Origin: Steroidobacter gossypii
Lineage (GTDB): Bacteria > Pseudomonadota > Gammaproteobacteria > Steroidobacterales > Steroidobacteraceae
DNA: 64,000 nt
Assembly: GCF_016801985.1 (NCBI RefSeq)
Contig: NZ_JAEVLS010000003.1
Location: forward strand, 372,001 to 436,000
Direction: 5' to 3'
Made by a program: the position numbers and the translations under genes. Below the pieces are notes generated by a model. The model saw only the letters and a list, made by a program, of their open reading frames with translations, had not been told where the DNA came from and searched no databases. Positions 53,600 through 63,854 of this stretch are shown piece by piece. Positions within the stretch are counted from its first letter, which is position 1, and the number at the start of each line of letters is the position of its first letter.

Positions 53600-55687
53600 A
53601 TGAATGCGTTCGGCATTGCCAGCTACGGCATCGCGGCGCTGAGCTTCCTGGTGCTGACGCTTCTGCTGGCCACCGCGTGGCGCGGTCGGCAGCAGGGTGC
53701 GCACCTGATCGTCGCCAGCGGCGTGACGGCCGTGTGGGCCGCGGTCCTGGCCGTGCAGAGCTACACCGGCCAGGTTTCTGTCCTGGTCATCTATCTTGCC
53801 GAGGCAATTCGCGGCGGCGCATGGCTGCTCACGCTGGTGGCGGTGGCGGGAATCGCTGCGCCTCGCACGTTGAGCATGGCGGCTCGCGGACTCTGTGTGT
53901 TGCTGCTCGCCGCGGCCGTGGTGCTGCCCCTGCTCGAACACTTCGGCATCGCCATGGTCAATCCCACGCTGCTGCTGTCCCGCGCGGGCCTGGCGCTTTC
54001 GCTGCTGGCGTTGATTCTGCTCGAGCAGATCTACCGCAACTCATCGCAGGTGGCGCGCCGCTCGCTGAAGTTCTTCATCATCGGCGTCGGCACTCTGTTT
54101 GCGTACGATTTGTTTCTCTACTCGCAAACCGAGTTGCTGCGGGCCGTGTCGGTCGACGCCTGGACATCGCGCGGCATTCTCAACGCTTTCGCCATGCCGT
54201 TGATTGCCATCGCCGCGCGCCGCAATCCCGAGTGGTCGCTGGACGTGTTCGTCTCGCGCCAGATCGTGTTCTATTCGACCACCGTGCTGGTGATCGGCTC
54301 GTATCTCACCGTCATGGCGCTGGGTGGCTACTACGTTCGTGAGATCGGCGGCGCCTGGGGCAACGTCGGGCAAATCGTGTTCTTCGCAGGCGCCGTGGTG
54401 GTGCTGGCGAGTCTGGTGACATCGACTTCGCTGCGACGACACACTCGTGTCTTTCTAAGCAAGCACTTCTATCGCAACAAATACGATTACCGCGTCGAGT
54501 GGCTGCGCTTCATCGGCACCTTGTCGTCCACCGACGAGGACGACGTGGGCCGCACAGCCCTGCGGGCGATCGCCCAGATTTTCACCAGCCCCGGCGGCTT
54601 TCTGTTCTTGAGCGATGAAACCGGCAAGAAGTTTCTGCCGTACGCCGCCTGGCCGATGAGCATCGACTCGCTCGACTTGCCTGCGAGCGTCTCCGCCGAG
54701 GACGATCTGCCGCAGTTCCTCGCACGCAAGCAGTGGATCATCGACACCGAAGAATTCCGTCGCTCGCCGGATTTCTACGGCAACATCGCCATCCCGCAGT
54801 GGCTGCTCGATCATCAGCAGCTGCGCATCATCTCGCCCATGTTGCAACTCGATCGCCTGGTCGGCTTCGTGGTGTTGTACGATCCGCCGCCGCCGTTCGA
54901 GCTCACCTATGAAGATCGCGACTTGTTGAAGACCCTGGGCCGCCACGTCGCCACTCACATCGCCCAACAGGATGCCGATCGCCGCCTCGCCGAGAGCCGC
55001 CAGTTCGAAGCGTACAACCGCCTGACGGCCTTCATGATGCACGACCTGAAGAACTCGGTGGCGCAGCTCAAACTGATCGTCGCCAACGCCCCGCGTCACA
55101 AGCACAATCCGGAGTTCGTCGACGACGCGGTCGCGACCATTGCGAATACCGCCGACCGCATGACCAAACTGATCGAGCAGTTGCGCGGCGCCACCTCGGC
55201 CGATCGGCACGTCCCAGCGGATCTGCGCGAGCTGGCGCAGCAGGCCGTCGCCCGGTGCAGCTATCGCGCGCCTACGCCGAAGCTTGCGGAAGGGTCGCCG
55301 GTGATGGTGCTCGCCAACGCAGAGCGACTGTCGGTGGTCATCGAGCACATCATTCGTAACGCCCAGGACGCCACCAGCGAGACCGGGACCGTGTCGGTGA
55401 GCGTCCGACAAAACGGCCGCGAAGCCGAGCTGCTGGTGGAAGATACCGGCGCCGGCATGGATGCGGATTTCATCCGCAACCGCCTGTTCCGGCCCTTCGA
55501 CAGCACCAAGGGCGCGAAGGGGATGGGCATCGGGGCTTATCAGGTCCGTGAATACATACGTTTGCTGGGAGGGGACGTGGAAGTGCAGAGCAGTCCCGGA
55601 CAGGGGACCCGATTTAAGGTTAGCCTGCCGCTTTCCCGGACTCAGGATGCGTCCTCGGCCTCACCCGCCGACGCCGTGAACAGCTGA
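53600..55687 (+). CDS. prsK: PEP-CTERM system sensor histidine kinase PrsK
   Basis: 695-aa membrane sensor kinase. About eight to nine N-terminal helices (to about residue 290) are followed by a GAF-like domain (GGFLFLSDETGKKFLPYAAWP). The kinase core has MMHDLKNSVAQLKLIV with the phospho-accepting His481, and an ATPase domain with HIIRNAQDATSETG, VEDTGAGMDADFIRNRLFRPFDSTKG and MGIGAYQVREYIRLLGG. The HDLKN variant of the H box and the domain order are those of PrsK. It lies 11 bp after the sugar transferase and 25 bp before prsR, its cognate regulator. Confidence 0.92.
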   Translation: MNAFGIASYGIAALSFLVLTLLLATAWRGRQQGAHLIVASGVTAVWAAVLAVQSYTGQVSVLVIYLAEAIRGGAWLLTLVAVAGIAAPRTLSMAARGLCVLLLAAAVVLPLLEHFGIAMVNPTLLLSRAGLALSLLALILLEQIYRNSSQVARRSLKFFIIGVGTLFAYDLFLYSQTELLRAVSVDAWTSRGILNAFAMPLIAIAARRNPEWSLDVFVSRQIVFYSTTVLVIGSYLTVMALGGYYVREIGGAWGNVGQIVFFAGAVVVLASLVTSTSLRRHTRVFLSKHFYRNKYDYRVEWLRFIGTLSSTDEDDVGRTALRAIAQIFTSPGGFLFLSDETGKKFLPYAAWPMSIDSLDLPASVSAEDDLPQFLARKQWIIDTEEFRRSPDFYGNIAIPQWLLDHQQLRIISPMLQLDRLVGFVVLYDPPPPFELTYEDRDLLKTLGRHVATHIAQQDADRRLAESRQFEAYNRLTAFMMHDLKNSVAQLKLIVANAPRHKHNPEFVDDAVATIANTADRMTKLIEQLRGATSADRHVPADLRELAQQAVARCSYRAPTPKLAEGSPVMVLANAERLSVVIEHIIRNAQDATSETGTVSVSVRQNGREAELLVEDTGAGMDADFIRNRLFRPFDSTKGAKGMGIGAYQVREYIRLLGGDVEVQSSPGQGTRFKVSLPLSRTQDASSASPADAVNS

Positions 55688-55711
55688 CGCTTCCACAGGA
55701 GCAAGCAGATC

Positions 55712-57067
55712 GTGAGCGAAGAAAAACCCAAACTCCTGATCGTCGAAGACGACCTCGGCCTGCAGAAGCAGCTGAAGTGGTGCTTCGATGAGCATGAGGT
55801 GCTGATAGCCGGCACCCGCGCCGAGGCGCTGGCGCAGCTGCGCCGGTTCGAGCCGCCGGTGGTGCTGCAGGATCTCGGGCTGCCGCCGGATCCCGAAGGC
55901 GTCAACGAAGGCATGCAGACGCTGCGTGAGACCCTGAGTCTTGCGCCGTCCACCAAGGTCATCGTGGTGACCGGCAACAACGACCGCGACAACGCCGTAC
56001 GCGCGGTGTCGCTGGGCGCGTATGACTTCTATCAGAAGCCGGTCGACACCGACGTGCTGCGTCTGATCGTCAGCCGCGCCTTTCATATCCACGCCCTGGA
56101 GCAGCAGAACCGCCAGCTGCAGGAAGCGCAGTTCACTGCGCCGTTCGAAGGCATGATCGCGACCGACGACGCCATGCTCAAAGTCCGTCGCATGATCGAG
56201 AAGGTCGCGCCGGCGGCGGTGTCGGTGCTGATTCTGGGCGAGAGCGGCACCGGCAAGGAGCTGATCGCGCGCGCCATTCACAAGCAGAGCGGTCGACGCG
56301 ACGGCAAGTTCGTCGCCATCAACTGCGCGGCGATCCCGGAGCAACTGCTCGAGAGCGAGCTGTTCGGCTATGAAAAGGGCGCGTTCACCGGCGCCGTGAA
56401 ACAAACCATCGGCAAGGTGGAGCTCTCGAGCGGCGGCACGCTGTTCCTCGATGAGATCGGCGACATGCCGCTGGCGTTGCAGGCCAAGTTGCTGCGCTTC
56501 CTGCAGAACCACGTCATCGAGCGCGTCGGCGGCCGCCAGGAGATCCCTGTGGACGTGCGCGTGGTGTGCGCGACCAACAAGAATCTGAAGCAGCTGATCA
56601 CCGAGCAGCGCTTCCGCGAAGACTTGTACTTCCGCATCGGCGAAGTGACCATCGAAGTGCCGCCACTCCGTGAACGCCGTGGCGCGCCCACTGTGCTGGC
56701 GCACGCCATGCTGAGAAAATTTGGCGGCATGCACGGCCGGCCAAAGCGCGGTTTCACTGAAGAAGCGGCTGCGGCACTGGAGGCCTATTCGTGGCCGGGC
56801 AACGTGCGCGAGCTGGAGAATCGGGTCAAGACCGCGATGATCATGGGCGAGGGCTCGCTGCTCACCGCCGAAGATCTGCATCTGAAAGAAAGCGTCGAAG
56901 GCGAGCTGCTGTTCAACTTGAAAGAAGTGCGCACGCGCGCCGAGCGGCAGGCGATTCGTCAAGCGTTGTCCATCACCGAAGGCAACATCTCGCGCACCTC
57001 CGAACTGCTCGGGGTGAGCCGACCGACGTTGTACGACCTGATGGACAAGTACGGCATTGCCCACTGA
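55712..57067 (+). CDS. prsR: PEP-CTERM box sigma-54-dependent response regulator PrsR
   Basis: 451-aa NtrC-type activator. Receiver domain: [14 protein letters not shown] with Asp13/Asp14 and the phosphorylation site Asp54 in [10 protein letters not shown]. The AAA+ domain has [17 protein letters not shown] (Walker A), [14 protein letters not shown] with the sigma-54-contact loop at 223-228, and [17 protein letters not shown] (Walker B). The C-terminal Fis-type HTH has [25 protein letters not shown]. It activates PEP-CTERM and exopolysaccharide genes from -24/-12 promoters in characterised relatives. GTG start. Confidence 0.94.
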   Translation: MSEEKPKLLIVEDDLGLQKQLKWCFDEHEVLIAGTRAEALAQLRRFEPPVVLQDLGLPPDPEGVNEGMQTLRETLSLAPSTKVIVVTGNNDRDNAVRAVSLGAYDFYQKPVDTDVLRLIVSRAFHIHALEQQNRQLQEAQFTAPFEGMIATDDAMLKVRRMIEKVAPAAVSVLILGESGTGKELIARAIHKQSGRRDGKFVAINCAAIPEQLLESELFGYEKGAFTGAVKQTIGKVELSSGGTLFLDEIGDMPLALQAKLLRFLQNHVIERVGGRQEIPVDVRVVCATNKNLKQLITEQRFREDLYFRIGEVTIEVPPLRERRGAPTVLAHAMLRKFGGMHGRPKRGFTEEAAAALEAYSWPGNVRELENRVKTAMIMGEGSLLTAEDLHLKESVEGELLFNLKEVRTRAERQAIRQALSITEGNISRTSELLGVSRPTLYDLMDKYGIAH

Positions 57068-57068
57068 G

Positions 57069-58574
57069 ATGAGCAGCCCGCGACTGCCGTCGGCGCCGTT
57101 GGCGGACATCGCCAGCAATCCGACTGCGTCGTCGCGCGCGTTGAACCTGCGCGCAGCGGGTTCGATCGCGATCGTCGTGCTCGGCTTGCTGCTGTTCTGG
57201 CCGACCACGGCTTCGCTCATCGAGCATTGGGAAGACACGGTCCGCCGCACCTACACGCACGGCTATCTGCTGGTCGGGATCGTGCTCTGGCTGTTATGGC
57301 GCAATCGCGTGCTGTGGGCCGACGTGCCCGTGCGACCCAGCCTGCTGGCATTCCTCGGCGTGCTCGGGGCGGGCGTCGTTTGGTTGATCGCGCTGCGAGC
57401 GGCGCTGCAGATCGTGCACCAGGTGCTGCTGCCGCTGATCCTCTTCGGCGCGTTCGTCAGTTGCTATGGCTGGCAGGCCGGTCGTCGGTTGAGTCTCACA
57501 TTCGCTTTGTTGTATTTCGCGGTGCCGGTGTGGGACGTCTTCACGCCGCTATTGCAGACGGCGTCGGTGGTGGCCGTGCAGTTCCTGTTGAGGGTGGTGA
57601 GCATTCCGGCATTTGTGTCCGGGAATATTTTCACCCTGCCGGCGGGCTCGCTGGAAGTCGCCGACGGCTGCGCGGGCCTGCATTTCTTCGTGGTCGGACT
57701 CACCATCGCCGCGCTCTACGGCGAGATCAATCACGACTCGCTGTGGACGCGAATCAAGCTCATGGCGTTCGCCATGGTGCTCGCGATGCTGACCAACTGG
57801 GTGCGCATTTTCATCATCGCGATCGCCGCCCAGGCGACCGATATGCAGCACTACCTGGTGCGTGAAGAGCACTACAGCTTTGGCTGGGCGCTGTTCGCCG
57901 TCACGTTGGTCGCCTTCTTTCTCGTCGTGCGGCGCTGGCCGGCCGCGCCGGAGCCTCAGGCGACCGCTGCGGTGGGCGCCCCGATTTCCTGGCTGGGTGC
58001 GGCGCTTGCTGGCGCTGGACTGCTGTTCGCGCCGGTATGGCAGCACATCGATGACAATGTCGTAGCCGACCACGCGCCGGCGCAGGCGCTGCCGAATGCA
58101 ATGACCGGCTGGAGCGTCGCTCGCGACACGCACAGCGACTGGCTGCCGGTGTTCAATGGAGCGGATGTCACGGAGCGTGCGACGTTCACGCGCGCTGGCG
58201 CCAGCGTCGAAGCCTTCGCCGCGACATACAAAAATCAGCATCAAGGCAAGGAGCTGATGGGCTTCGGCAACTCGCTGGAAGGCGAGAGCTTGCACGTCAG
58301 CCGTCGCGGCGGCGCCGAACATCCCTGGCTGGAGACTGAAGCGACCGATTCACTCGGGGAGCGCTGGCTGCTGTGGCACTCGTATCGTCTCGATGAGCGC
58401 TGGTTCGATCGTCCGCTGGCGCTGCAAATCCAGTATGGCATCGGGGCGTTGATGGGCGCGCCCGCCGCATCGATCCTGGCCTTCAGAACGCCTTGCAAGG
58501 GTGTGGACTGCACCGATGCGCGCGCGACGTTGCAGCACTTCGCCGCGACGGTCCGGTCCAGCGACAAACAATAG
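57069..58574 (+). CDS. xrtA: Exosortase A fused to EpsI domain
   Basis: 501-aa integral membrane transpeptidase-like enzyme that recognises C-terminal PEP-CTERM signals on exported proteins. The exosortase part has about eight helices with the catalytic triad visible: Cys201 in VADGCAGLHFF, Arg246 in TNWVRIFII, His268 in EEHYSFGW. From about residue 300 an EpsI-type (DUF3485) periplasmic domain follows (GWSVARDTHSDWLPVFNGADV, QGKELMGFGNSLEG, WLLWHSYRLDERW). Fusion of the two is usual for the XrtA class. It starts 1 bp after prsR ends. No PEP-CTERM substrate gene is seen in the window. Confidence 0.94.
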   Translation: MSSPRLPSAPLADIASNPTASSRALNLRAAGSIAIVVLGLLLFWPTTASLIEHWEDTVRRTYTHGYLLVGIVLWLLWRNRVLWADVPVRPSLLAFLGVLGAGVVWLIALRAALQIVHQVLLPLILFGAFVSCYGWQAGRRLSLTFALLYFAVPVWDVFTPLLQTASVVAVQFLLRVVSIPAFVSGNIFTLPAGSLEVADGCAGLHFFVVGLTIAALYGEINHDSLWTRIKLMAFAMVLAMLTNWVRIFIIAIAAQATDMQHYLVREEHYSFGWALFAVTLVAFFLVVRRWPAAPEPQATAAVGAPISWLGAALAGAGLLFAPVWQHIDDNVVADHAPAQALPNAMTGWSVARDTHSDWLPVFNGADVTERATFTRAGASVEAFAATYKNQHQGKELMGFGNSLEGESLHVSRRGGAEHPWLETEATDSLGERWLLWHSYRLDERWFDRPLALQIQYGIGALMGAPAASILAFRTPCKGVDCTDARATLQHFAATVRSSDKQ

Positions 58575-58593
58575 TCGGAGCATAGCTAGAGTG

Positions 58594-61392
58594 ATGCAAT
58601 TCCCTCGCGTTCAAGGTGAGCGCCTGCGCGCCTCGGCCCTGGCCTTGTGCCTGGTCACGACGCTGCTGGCGCTCTCCGGCTGTGACTTCCTCGTCAGCCC
58701 ACAGCAGCGCTACGAGCGGGCGCAGTCGCAGGTGGCGCAGGGCGAATATCGTGGCGCGCTGGTCGAGCTGAAGAACGCGCTGAAGAAACAACCGGATCTG
58801 CACGAGGCGCGAGCGCTGCTCGCCGCAGTGGCGTTGTGGTTGGGCGATCCGGCCTCGGCCGAAGCTGAATTGAACCGGTTGCCTGAAACATCGGACCCGA
58901 GTGCGCACGCCGATCTGCGCCTGCGAATCGATCTGGCGTCGGGGCGGCCGCAGGCGGTATTGGACAAGTCGGCCTCGGGCAGCGTGGCCGGGGTCGCTCC
59001 GGCGAAGTTGTCTCTGTACCGTGGCGCTGCCCTGGACGCATTGGGGCGCACTGCCGAAGCCCAGCAGGAATATCGAGCGGCGGTGCAGAGTGATCCGTCG
59101 CTGCTCGATGCGCAGGTCGGCGTGATCGAAACCACGGCCGCGCTGGGCGACTCGGACGCGGCGTTGCAGGCCGCGACGCAGCTCACCGAGCAACATCCGA
59201 ACTCGGCCATCGCCTGGTACGCGCAGGGCTCGTTGCTGGCTCGAACCGGCAAGACCGACGAAGCACGCACGGCCCTGCTGAAGGCGCGCGATCTCGCGGG
59301 CAAGCAGATCGAGGTGTCTCGCCAGGCCGCGTTGCTCTCGACGTTGATCGAGCTGCAGCTGGCGAGCCGCGATGTCGAAGGCGCCAGGAGCAATCTCGAA
59401 GCCATGAATCGCATCGTCGGCGGCTCGTCGCTGGCGTCGCTCACCGCCGCGCGCGTCTCGATGGCTAGCAACGATTACATCGCGGCAGCAGGCGAGCTGC
59501 GCCGTCTGGTGAACTCCGCTCCGCAATTTACAGCCGCACGTTATCTGCTCGGCGTGGCGCTGGTTGCTCAAGGCAATCTGGAGCAGGCCAGCCAGGAGCT
59601 GGGTCGAGTGGTCGAGCAGGCGCCACAGAATCTCGAAGCGCGACAGTTGCTGGCGCAGGTGCGCATGCGGCTGCACGATCCGGATGGAGCGCTGCGCGTG
59701 CTGGTGCCGGCCATCCAGGCCAACGCCGACAACTCCCGACTCGCGGCCATCTTCGATGAGGCGCGCAACCAGGCGGGCGCCGACGCAAGCACCATCGCCA
59801 CGTTGGAAGAGGCGTTGCGCAAGGCGCCGGACAACGCCAATCTGCAGTTGCAGCTGGCCAATCTTTATTTACAAGCAGGCGCGCCTGACAAGGCCGTCGC
59901 GCTGCTTCGTCGCGATCAGCCGAGCGGGCCGCTGGATCCGCGCCGCGAGTCCGTGCTGCTACAAGGCATCGCGCGGTCGCAAGGACAGGCGGCGGCGAAC
60001 GCGCATATCGATAAGTTGCTGGCTCGCGATTCGGGCCCCGGGATCGTCAGCCTGGTGGCGGGCTTCCATGCGCGCGAGGGCAACTACGACAAGAGCCGCA
60101 CGCTGTTGAATGCCGCCCTGGCCAGGGACCCGAAGCAGCCGGAGCTGCTGTTCACATTGGCGCGAGTGGAATGGAGCGATCGCAAGCTCGACGCCGCGCG
60201 CTCGGCGTTGCAGCGTGTGATCGACGGCGATCCTGACAACCATCCGGCGCAGATGTTGCTGGTGGAAATGGACATCGCGCAGGGAGCGGAGCAGGAGGCG
60301 GCCGCGCGTCTGGAAAACATGCGCAAGGCCGATCCCAAGGCGATCGAACCGACGCTGCTGCTGGCTCGCCTGGCTTTGCGCCAGAACGACCCGAAACGCG
60401 CCGACGAGTTGATTTCCGCGGCCGTGCAGGTCGCACCCAAGCGCCCCGAGGTGTTGAACACGGCGGGCCTGTTGTATCTGGAATCGGGACGTTTCGATCA
60501 GGCCGCCGCCTTGTTCAAGGACGGCGTCAACGTCAACGGCGCCAACCCGATGTTGTGGCTGAATCTGGGCCGCGCCCAGCTGGGCTTGGATCAGAAAGGT
60601 CCGGCGCGCGAGGCGCTGGAGAAGGCGTTGAGCCTGCAGCCCAATTGGTTGCCGGCGGTGGGGGCGCTGGCGTTTCTGGAAGTGCAGGAGGGGCGGGAGG
60701 CCGCAGCGCTCGAACGTATCGAAGGACTGAAGCGCACCCAACCGAAGGATCCGGCGGTGCTCGCGCTCGAAGGCGAGGTGTATTCGGCTCTGCGTCGTTA
60801 TGAAGACGCCGCGCGGTCGTTCGATGCCGCCTCGGCCCTGCGTCCCTCCAGTGAGCTGGCCATCAAGAGCTATCAGGCGCGCCTGGCGGGCAAGCTGCCC
60901 GATGCAATCGCGCCGCTCGAGCGCTGGTCACGCGACCATCCGGATAACCCGGGATTCAACGCCGTGCTCGCCGACGCGTACATCAAGCTCGGCGAGCGTC
61001 AGAAGGCCGTGCAGCTCTACCAGCGCATCCTGGAGCGGCAGCCCAACAGCGTGGCGGCGCTGAACAACCTGGCTTGGCTGTATTACGAACTGCACGACGA
61101 GCGCGCCCTGACAACTGCCCGTCGGGCGTATGCACTCGCTCCACAATCTGCTGCGATCATGGACACGCTGGGTTGGATCCTGGTGGAGCGCGGCTTCGTC
61201 ACCGAAGGGCTGACGCTGCTGGAGCGTGCGGCCACGCCGAAAGCGGGGCCGGAAATCCAGTATCACTACGCCGCCGCGCTGGCGCGCTCGGGCGCGAAGG
61301 ACCGCGCCAGGCAGCGGTTATCGGAGCTCCTCGGAAATGAGACGACTTTCGCCAGCCGCGAGGCTGCGCAAAGATTGTTGGGCGAGCTGTAG
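58594..61392 (+). CDS. prsT: PEP-CTERM system TPR-repeat lipoprotein PrsT
   Basis: 932-aa lipoprotein with signal peptide TTLLALSGC (Cys30 lipidated) followed almost entirely by tetratricopeptide repeats. The repeats are visible throughout, such as QGEYRGALVELKNALKKQPDLHEARALLA, ARLALRQNDPKRADELISAAVQVAPKRPEVL, and the end LAWLYYELHDERALTTARRAYALAPQSAAIMDTLGW. Length and position after xrtA match PrsT. It probably organises export or protein interactions in the periplasm; the precise role is not established. ATG 58594 is chosen, GTG 58591 is possible. Confidence 0.9.
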   Translation: MQFPRVQGERLRASALALCLVTTLLALSGCDFLVSPQQRYERAQSQVAQGEYRGALVELKNALKKQPDLHEARALLAAVALWLGDPASAEAELNRLPETSDPSAHADLRLRIDLASGRPQAVLDKSASGSVAGVAPAKLSLYRGAALDALGRTAEAQQEYRAAVQSDPSLLDAQVGVIETTAALGDSDAALQAATQLTEQHPNSAIAWYAQGSLLARTGKTDEARTALLKARDLAGKQIEVSRQAALLSTLIELQLASRDVEGARSNLEAMNRIVGGSSLASLTAARVSMASNDYIAAAGELRRLVNSAPQFTAARYLLGVALVAQGNLEQASQELGRVVEQAPQNLEARQLLAQVRMRLHDPDGALRVLVPAIQANADNSRLAAIFDEARNQAGADASTIATLEEALRKAPDNANLQLQLANLYLQAGAPDKAVALLRRDQPSGPLDPRRESVLLQGIARSQGQAAANAHIDKLLARDSGPGIVSLVAGFHAREGNYDKSRTLLNAALARDPKQPELLFTLARVEWSDRKLDAARSALQRVIDGDPDNHPAQMLLVEMDIAQGAEQEAAARLENMRKADPKAIEPTLLLARLALRQNDPKRADELISAAVQVAPKRPEVLNTAGLLYLESGRFDQAAALFKDGVNVNGANPMLWLNLGRAQLGLDQKGPAREALEKALSLQPNWLPAVGALAFLEVQEGREAAALERIEGLKRTQPKDPAVLALEGEVYSALRRYEDAARSFDAASALRPSSELAIKSYQARLAGKLPDAIAPLERWSRDHPDNPGFNAVLADAYIKLGERQKAVQLYQRILERQPNSVAALNNLAWLYYELHDERALTTARRAYALAPQSAAIMDTLGWILVERGFVTEGLTLLERAATPKAGPEIQYHYAAALARSGAKDRARQRLSELLGNETTFASREAAQRLLGEL

Positions 61393-61530
61393 ACCGTAGC
61401 GGCCGCCAAGCGCGCGCTACGTCACGGTTTGCAGGGTCTTACCGAGGCTTTTGCGACTTTTCTGCTAGGCTAGCGCAGCTCCAATCGTGGTTGCTGCGCT
61501 GGCTGTGATCACGATCCGCCACCCTACATA

Positions 61531-62220
61531 GTGACGAACCGGATGCCGAAGCCACTTTCGTTGTTGAGCGTCGCGGCCCTTGCAATGTTTTTCTGGGCAG
61601 CGAACCTCTGGGCACAACAGCCGCAACCCGCCCCCGGCCCTTCCAACACGCAGCCCGCCGCCGAAACTGTCAATCCTTCCGACACTCCGATGCCGCCGAT
61701 GGCGGCGAGCTCGGTCGCGCCGGACTACCGCATCGGCCCGGGCGATACGTTACAAATCTTCGTCTGGCGCAATCCCGAGCTGACACAAAGCGTGCCGGTG
61801 CGTCCGGACGGAAAGATCTCCACGCCGCTGGTCGAGGACATGGTGGCGGTCGGCAAAACGCCCTCGCAACTGGCGCGTGACATCGAAGGCGTGCTGGCCG
61901 AGTACATCCGTTCGCCGCAGGTCAACGTCATCGTCAGCAACCCGCTCAGCGCCTTCAGTCAGGTGAAGGTGATCGGACAGGTGGTGAATCCACAATCCGT
62001 TCCGTATCGAGAAGGCATGCGAGTTCTCGATGTGATTCTGGCGGCGGGCGGGCTCACCGAATTCGCTGCCGGCAATCGCGGCAAGATTGTCCGTAAAGTC
62101 GATGGCAAGGACACGGAGCTGCGTGTCAAGGTCGACGATCTGGTCAACAAAGGCGCCATGAAGTACAACCTCGAGCTTCGGCCGGGCGACGTCGTGGTGG
62201 TGCCGCAGTCGTTCTTCTAG
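61531..62220 (+). CDS. XrtA system polysaccharide export protein (EpsE/Wza-like)
   Basis: 229-aa periplasmic/outer-membrane export protein. A signal peptide (SVAALAMFFWAANLWA) and a Pro/Gln-rich linker precede the Poly_export domain (YRIGPGDTLQIFVWRNPELTQSVPVRPDGKISTPL) and one SLBB domain (VKVIGQVVNPQSVPYREGMRVLDVILAAGGLTEFA). Single-SLBB architecture contrasts with the 978-aa protein at 13903. GTG start at 61531; ATG at 61543 is an alternative. Followed 6 bp later by the chain-length gene, suggesting an operon. Confidence 0.92.
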   Translation: MTNRMPKPLSLLSVAALAMFFWAANLWAQQPQPAPGPSNTQPAAETVNPSDTPMPPMAASSVAPDYRIGPGDTLQIFVWRNPELTQSVPVRPDGKISTPLVEDMVAVGKTPSQLARDIEGVLAEYIRSPQVNVIVSNPLSAFSQVKVIGQVVNPQSVPYREGMRVLDVILAAGGLTEFAAGNRGKIVRKVDGKDTELRVKVDDLVNKGAMKYNLELRPGDVVVVPQSFF

Positions 62221-62226
62221 GCAGTC

Positions 62227-63843
62227 ATGCAGGCACTGATCGAAAAGATTCTGAACGAAGGGCGGGGCGCGTGGCGCTTCCGCCGCTATGCGCTGCTGAT
62301 CGCGTGGGCGGTGTGTCTGATCGGCTGGTTCGTGGTCTACACCATCCCGGATACCTATCAATCCAGCGCCCGCGTCAACGTCGATACGCGCACCGCGCTG
62401 AGCATCGTGGTCGACGGTCTGGTGGTTCGGCCGGACGTCGAGGCGCAGTTGAACCTGGTGCGCCAGACGCTGCTGGGTCGCGCCAATCTCGAGAAGGTGG
62501 CGCAGCAGGTCGGTCTGGATGTCACGGCGCGCACCGCCGCGGAGCGCCAGGCGCTGCTCAATAGCATCATCTCTCGAATCGAGATCGCGCTCGAGCCGCC
62601 GATGGTCCGCGATCCGCGCATTCCGAATACGCTGTTCAAGATCAGCTTCTCCGACAGCAATCGCGAGACCGCGCTGAAAGTGGTCGACGTGCTGTTGAAT
62701 TCATTTGTCGAGGACACGATCGGCTCGGATCGCACCGGCACCGCCTCGGCGGAGCGCTTCCTGCGTGACCAGCTGGCCGATTACGGCCGGCGACTGGCCG
62801 AGTCCGAAAATCGACTGGCCGAGTTCAAGAAAAAGAACATGGGCCTGGTGCCGGGCGATGAGGGCGGTTATTTCCAGCGCCTGACCACCGAGATCCAGGA
62901 AGTGAAGCGTTTGCAGGCTTCGCTGTCCGTCGCCAACAGCCGCCGCGCCGAGCTGCAGCGTCAGCTGCGCGGTGAAGCGCCGTTTGTGCCGCCGACCGAT
63001 GGCATGCCGGGCGCACGCCCCAGCACAGGAAACAATGGCAGTGCGCCGCGAGACACGGCGACGCGCATCCAGGAAACGCAGTCGCGGCTCGACGATCTGT
63101 TGCTGCGCTATACGGAGAAACATCCCGAAGTCATCGCCACTCGCGAGACGCTGGACGAGCTCAAAGCGCGTCAACAGCAGGAACTGGCGGCGCTGCGTCG
63201 GGGCGATCCGGGCGCGGCGGCGCTCGCCAATGCGACCAGCAATCCCATCTATCAAAATATCCAGACGCAGTTGAATCAGATCGACGTGGAGATCGCGGCG
63301 CTGCGCAGCCAGCTCAGCGATCGTCAACGCAACGAGGCGGAACTGCGCCGCCTGGTCGACACCGCACCCGAGGTCGAAGCCGAATACGCGCGCCTGACCC
63401 GCGATTACGATGTCACCAAGACCCAATACAACACGCTGTTGGAACGTCTGGAGAAGGCGCGCCTGTCGGGCGATGCGGAACAGACCGGCGTGGTGAAGTT
63501 CAACATCGTCGATCCGCCGAGCGCCGGTTTCAGTCCGGTGTTTCCGAATCGGCCGCTGTTCCTGTTCGCGGTGCTGGTGCTCGGCGTCGGCCTGGGCGGC
63601 GGCGTGGCTTACCTCATGCACATGCTACGTCCGGTGTTCGCCACCAGCCGTACGCTCGGCGAAGTGACGGGTCTGCCGGTGCTCGGCACCGTGACTCGCA
63701 GCTGGGTTGAAAAGTATCGCGCTCAATTGCGTCGCGGGCTGCTGCGTTACGCGGCCGCCTCGGCGCTGCTGTTCGTCGTGTTCATCGTGGCCGTGGTCGC
63801 GCAGCAGCCTGCTTCGCGAATGCTGCGCCAGTTGCTGAGCTGA
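62227..63843 (+). CDS. XrtA system polysaccharide chain-length determinant (Wzz/EpsF-like)
   Basis: 538-aa inner-membrane polysaccharide co-polymerase. A first helix (YALLIAWAVCLIGWFVVYTIP) precedes the Wzz domain (DTYQSSARVNVDTRTAL). A long coiled-coil periplasmic region follows (Arg/Glu/Gln-rich, about residues 170-400), then the second helix (FLFAVLVLGVGLGGGVAYLMHML). A further C-terminal helix (LLFVVFIVAVVAQQP) is typical of the exosortase-associated form. No kinase domain; the kinase is the next gene. Confidence 0.92.
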   Translation: MQALIEKILNEGRGAWRFRRYALLIAWAVCLIGWFVVYTIPDTYQSSARVNVDTRTALSIVVDGLVVRPDVEAQLNLVRQTLLGRANLEKVAQQVGLDVTARTAAERQALLNSIISRIEIALEPPMVRDPRIPNTLFKISFSDSNRETALKVVDVLLNSFVEDTIGSDRTGTASAERFLRDQLADYGRRLAESENRLAEFKKKNMGLVPGDEGGYFQRLTTEIQEVKRLQASLSVANSRRAELQRQLRGEAPFVPPTDGMPGARPSTGNNGSAPRDTATRIQETQSRLDDLLLRYTEKHPEVIATRETLDELKARQQQELAALRRGDPGAAALANATSNPIYQNIQTQLNQIDVEIAALRSQLSDRQRNEAELRRLVDTAPEVEAEYARLTRDYDVTKTQYNTLLERLEKARLSGDAEQTGVVKFNIVDPPSAGFSPVFPNRPLFLFAVLVLGVGLGGGVAYLMHMLRPVFATSRTLGEVTGLPVLGTVTRSWVEKYRAQLRRGLLRYAAASALLFVVFIVAVVAQQPASRMLRQLLS

Positions 63844-63854
63844 CCGAGGTTACG

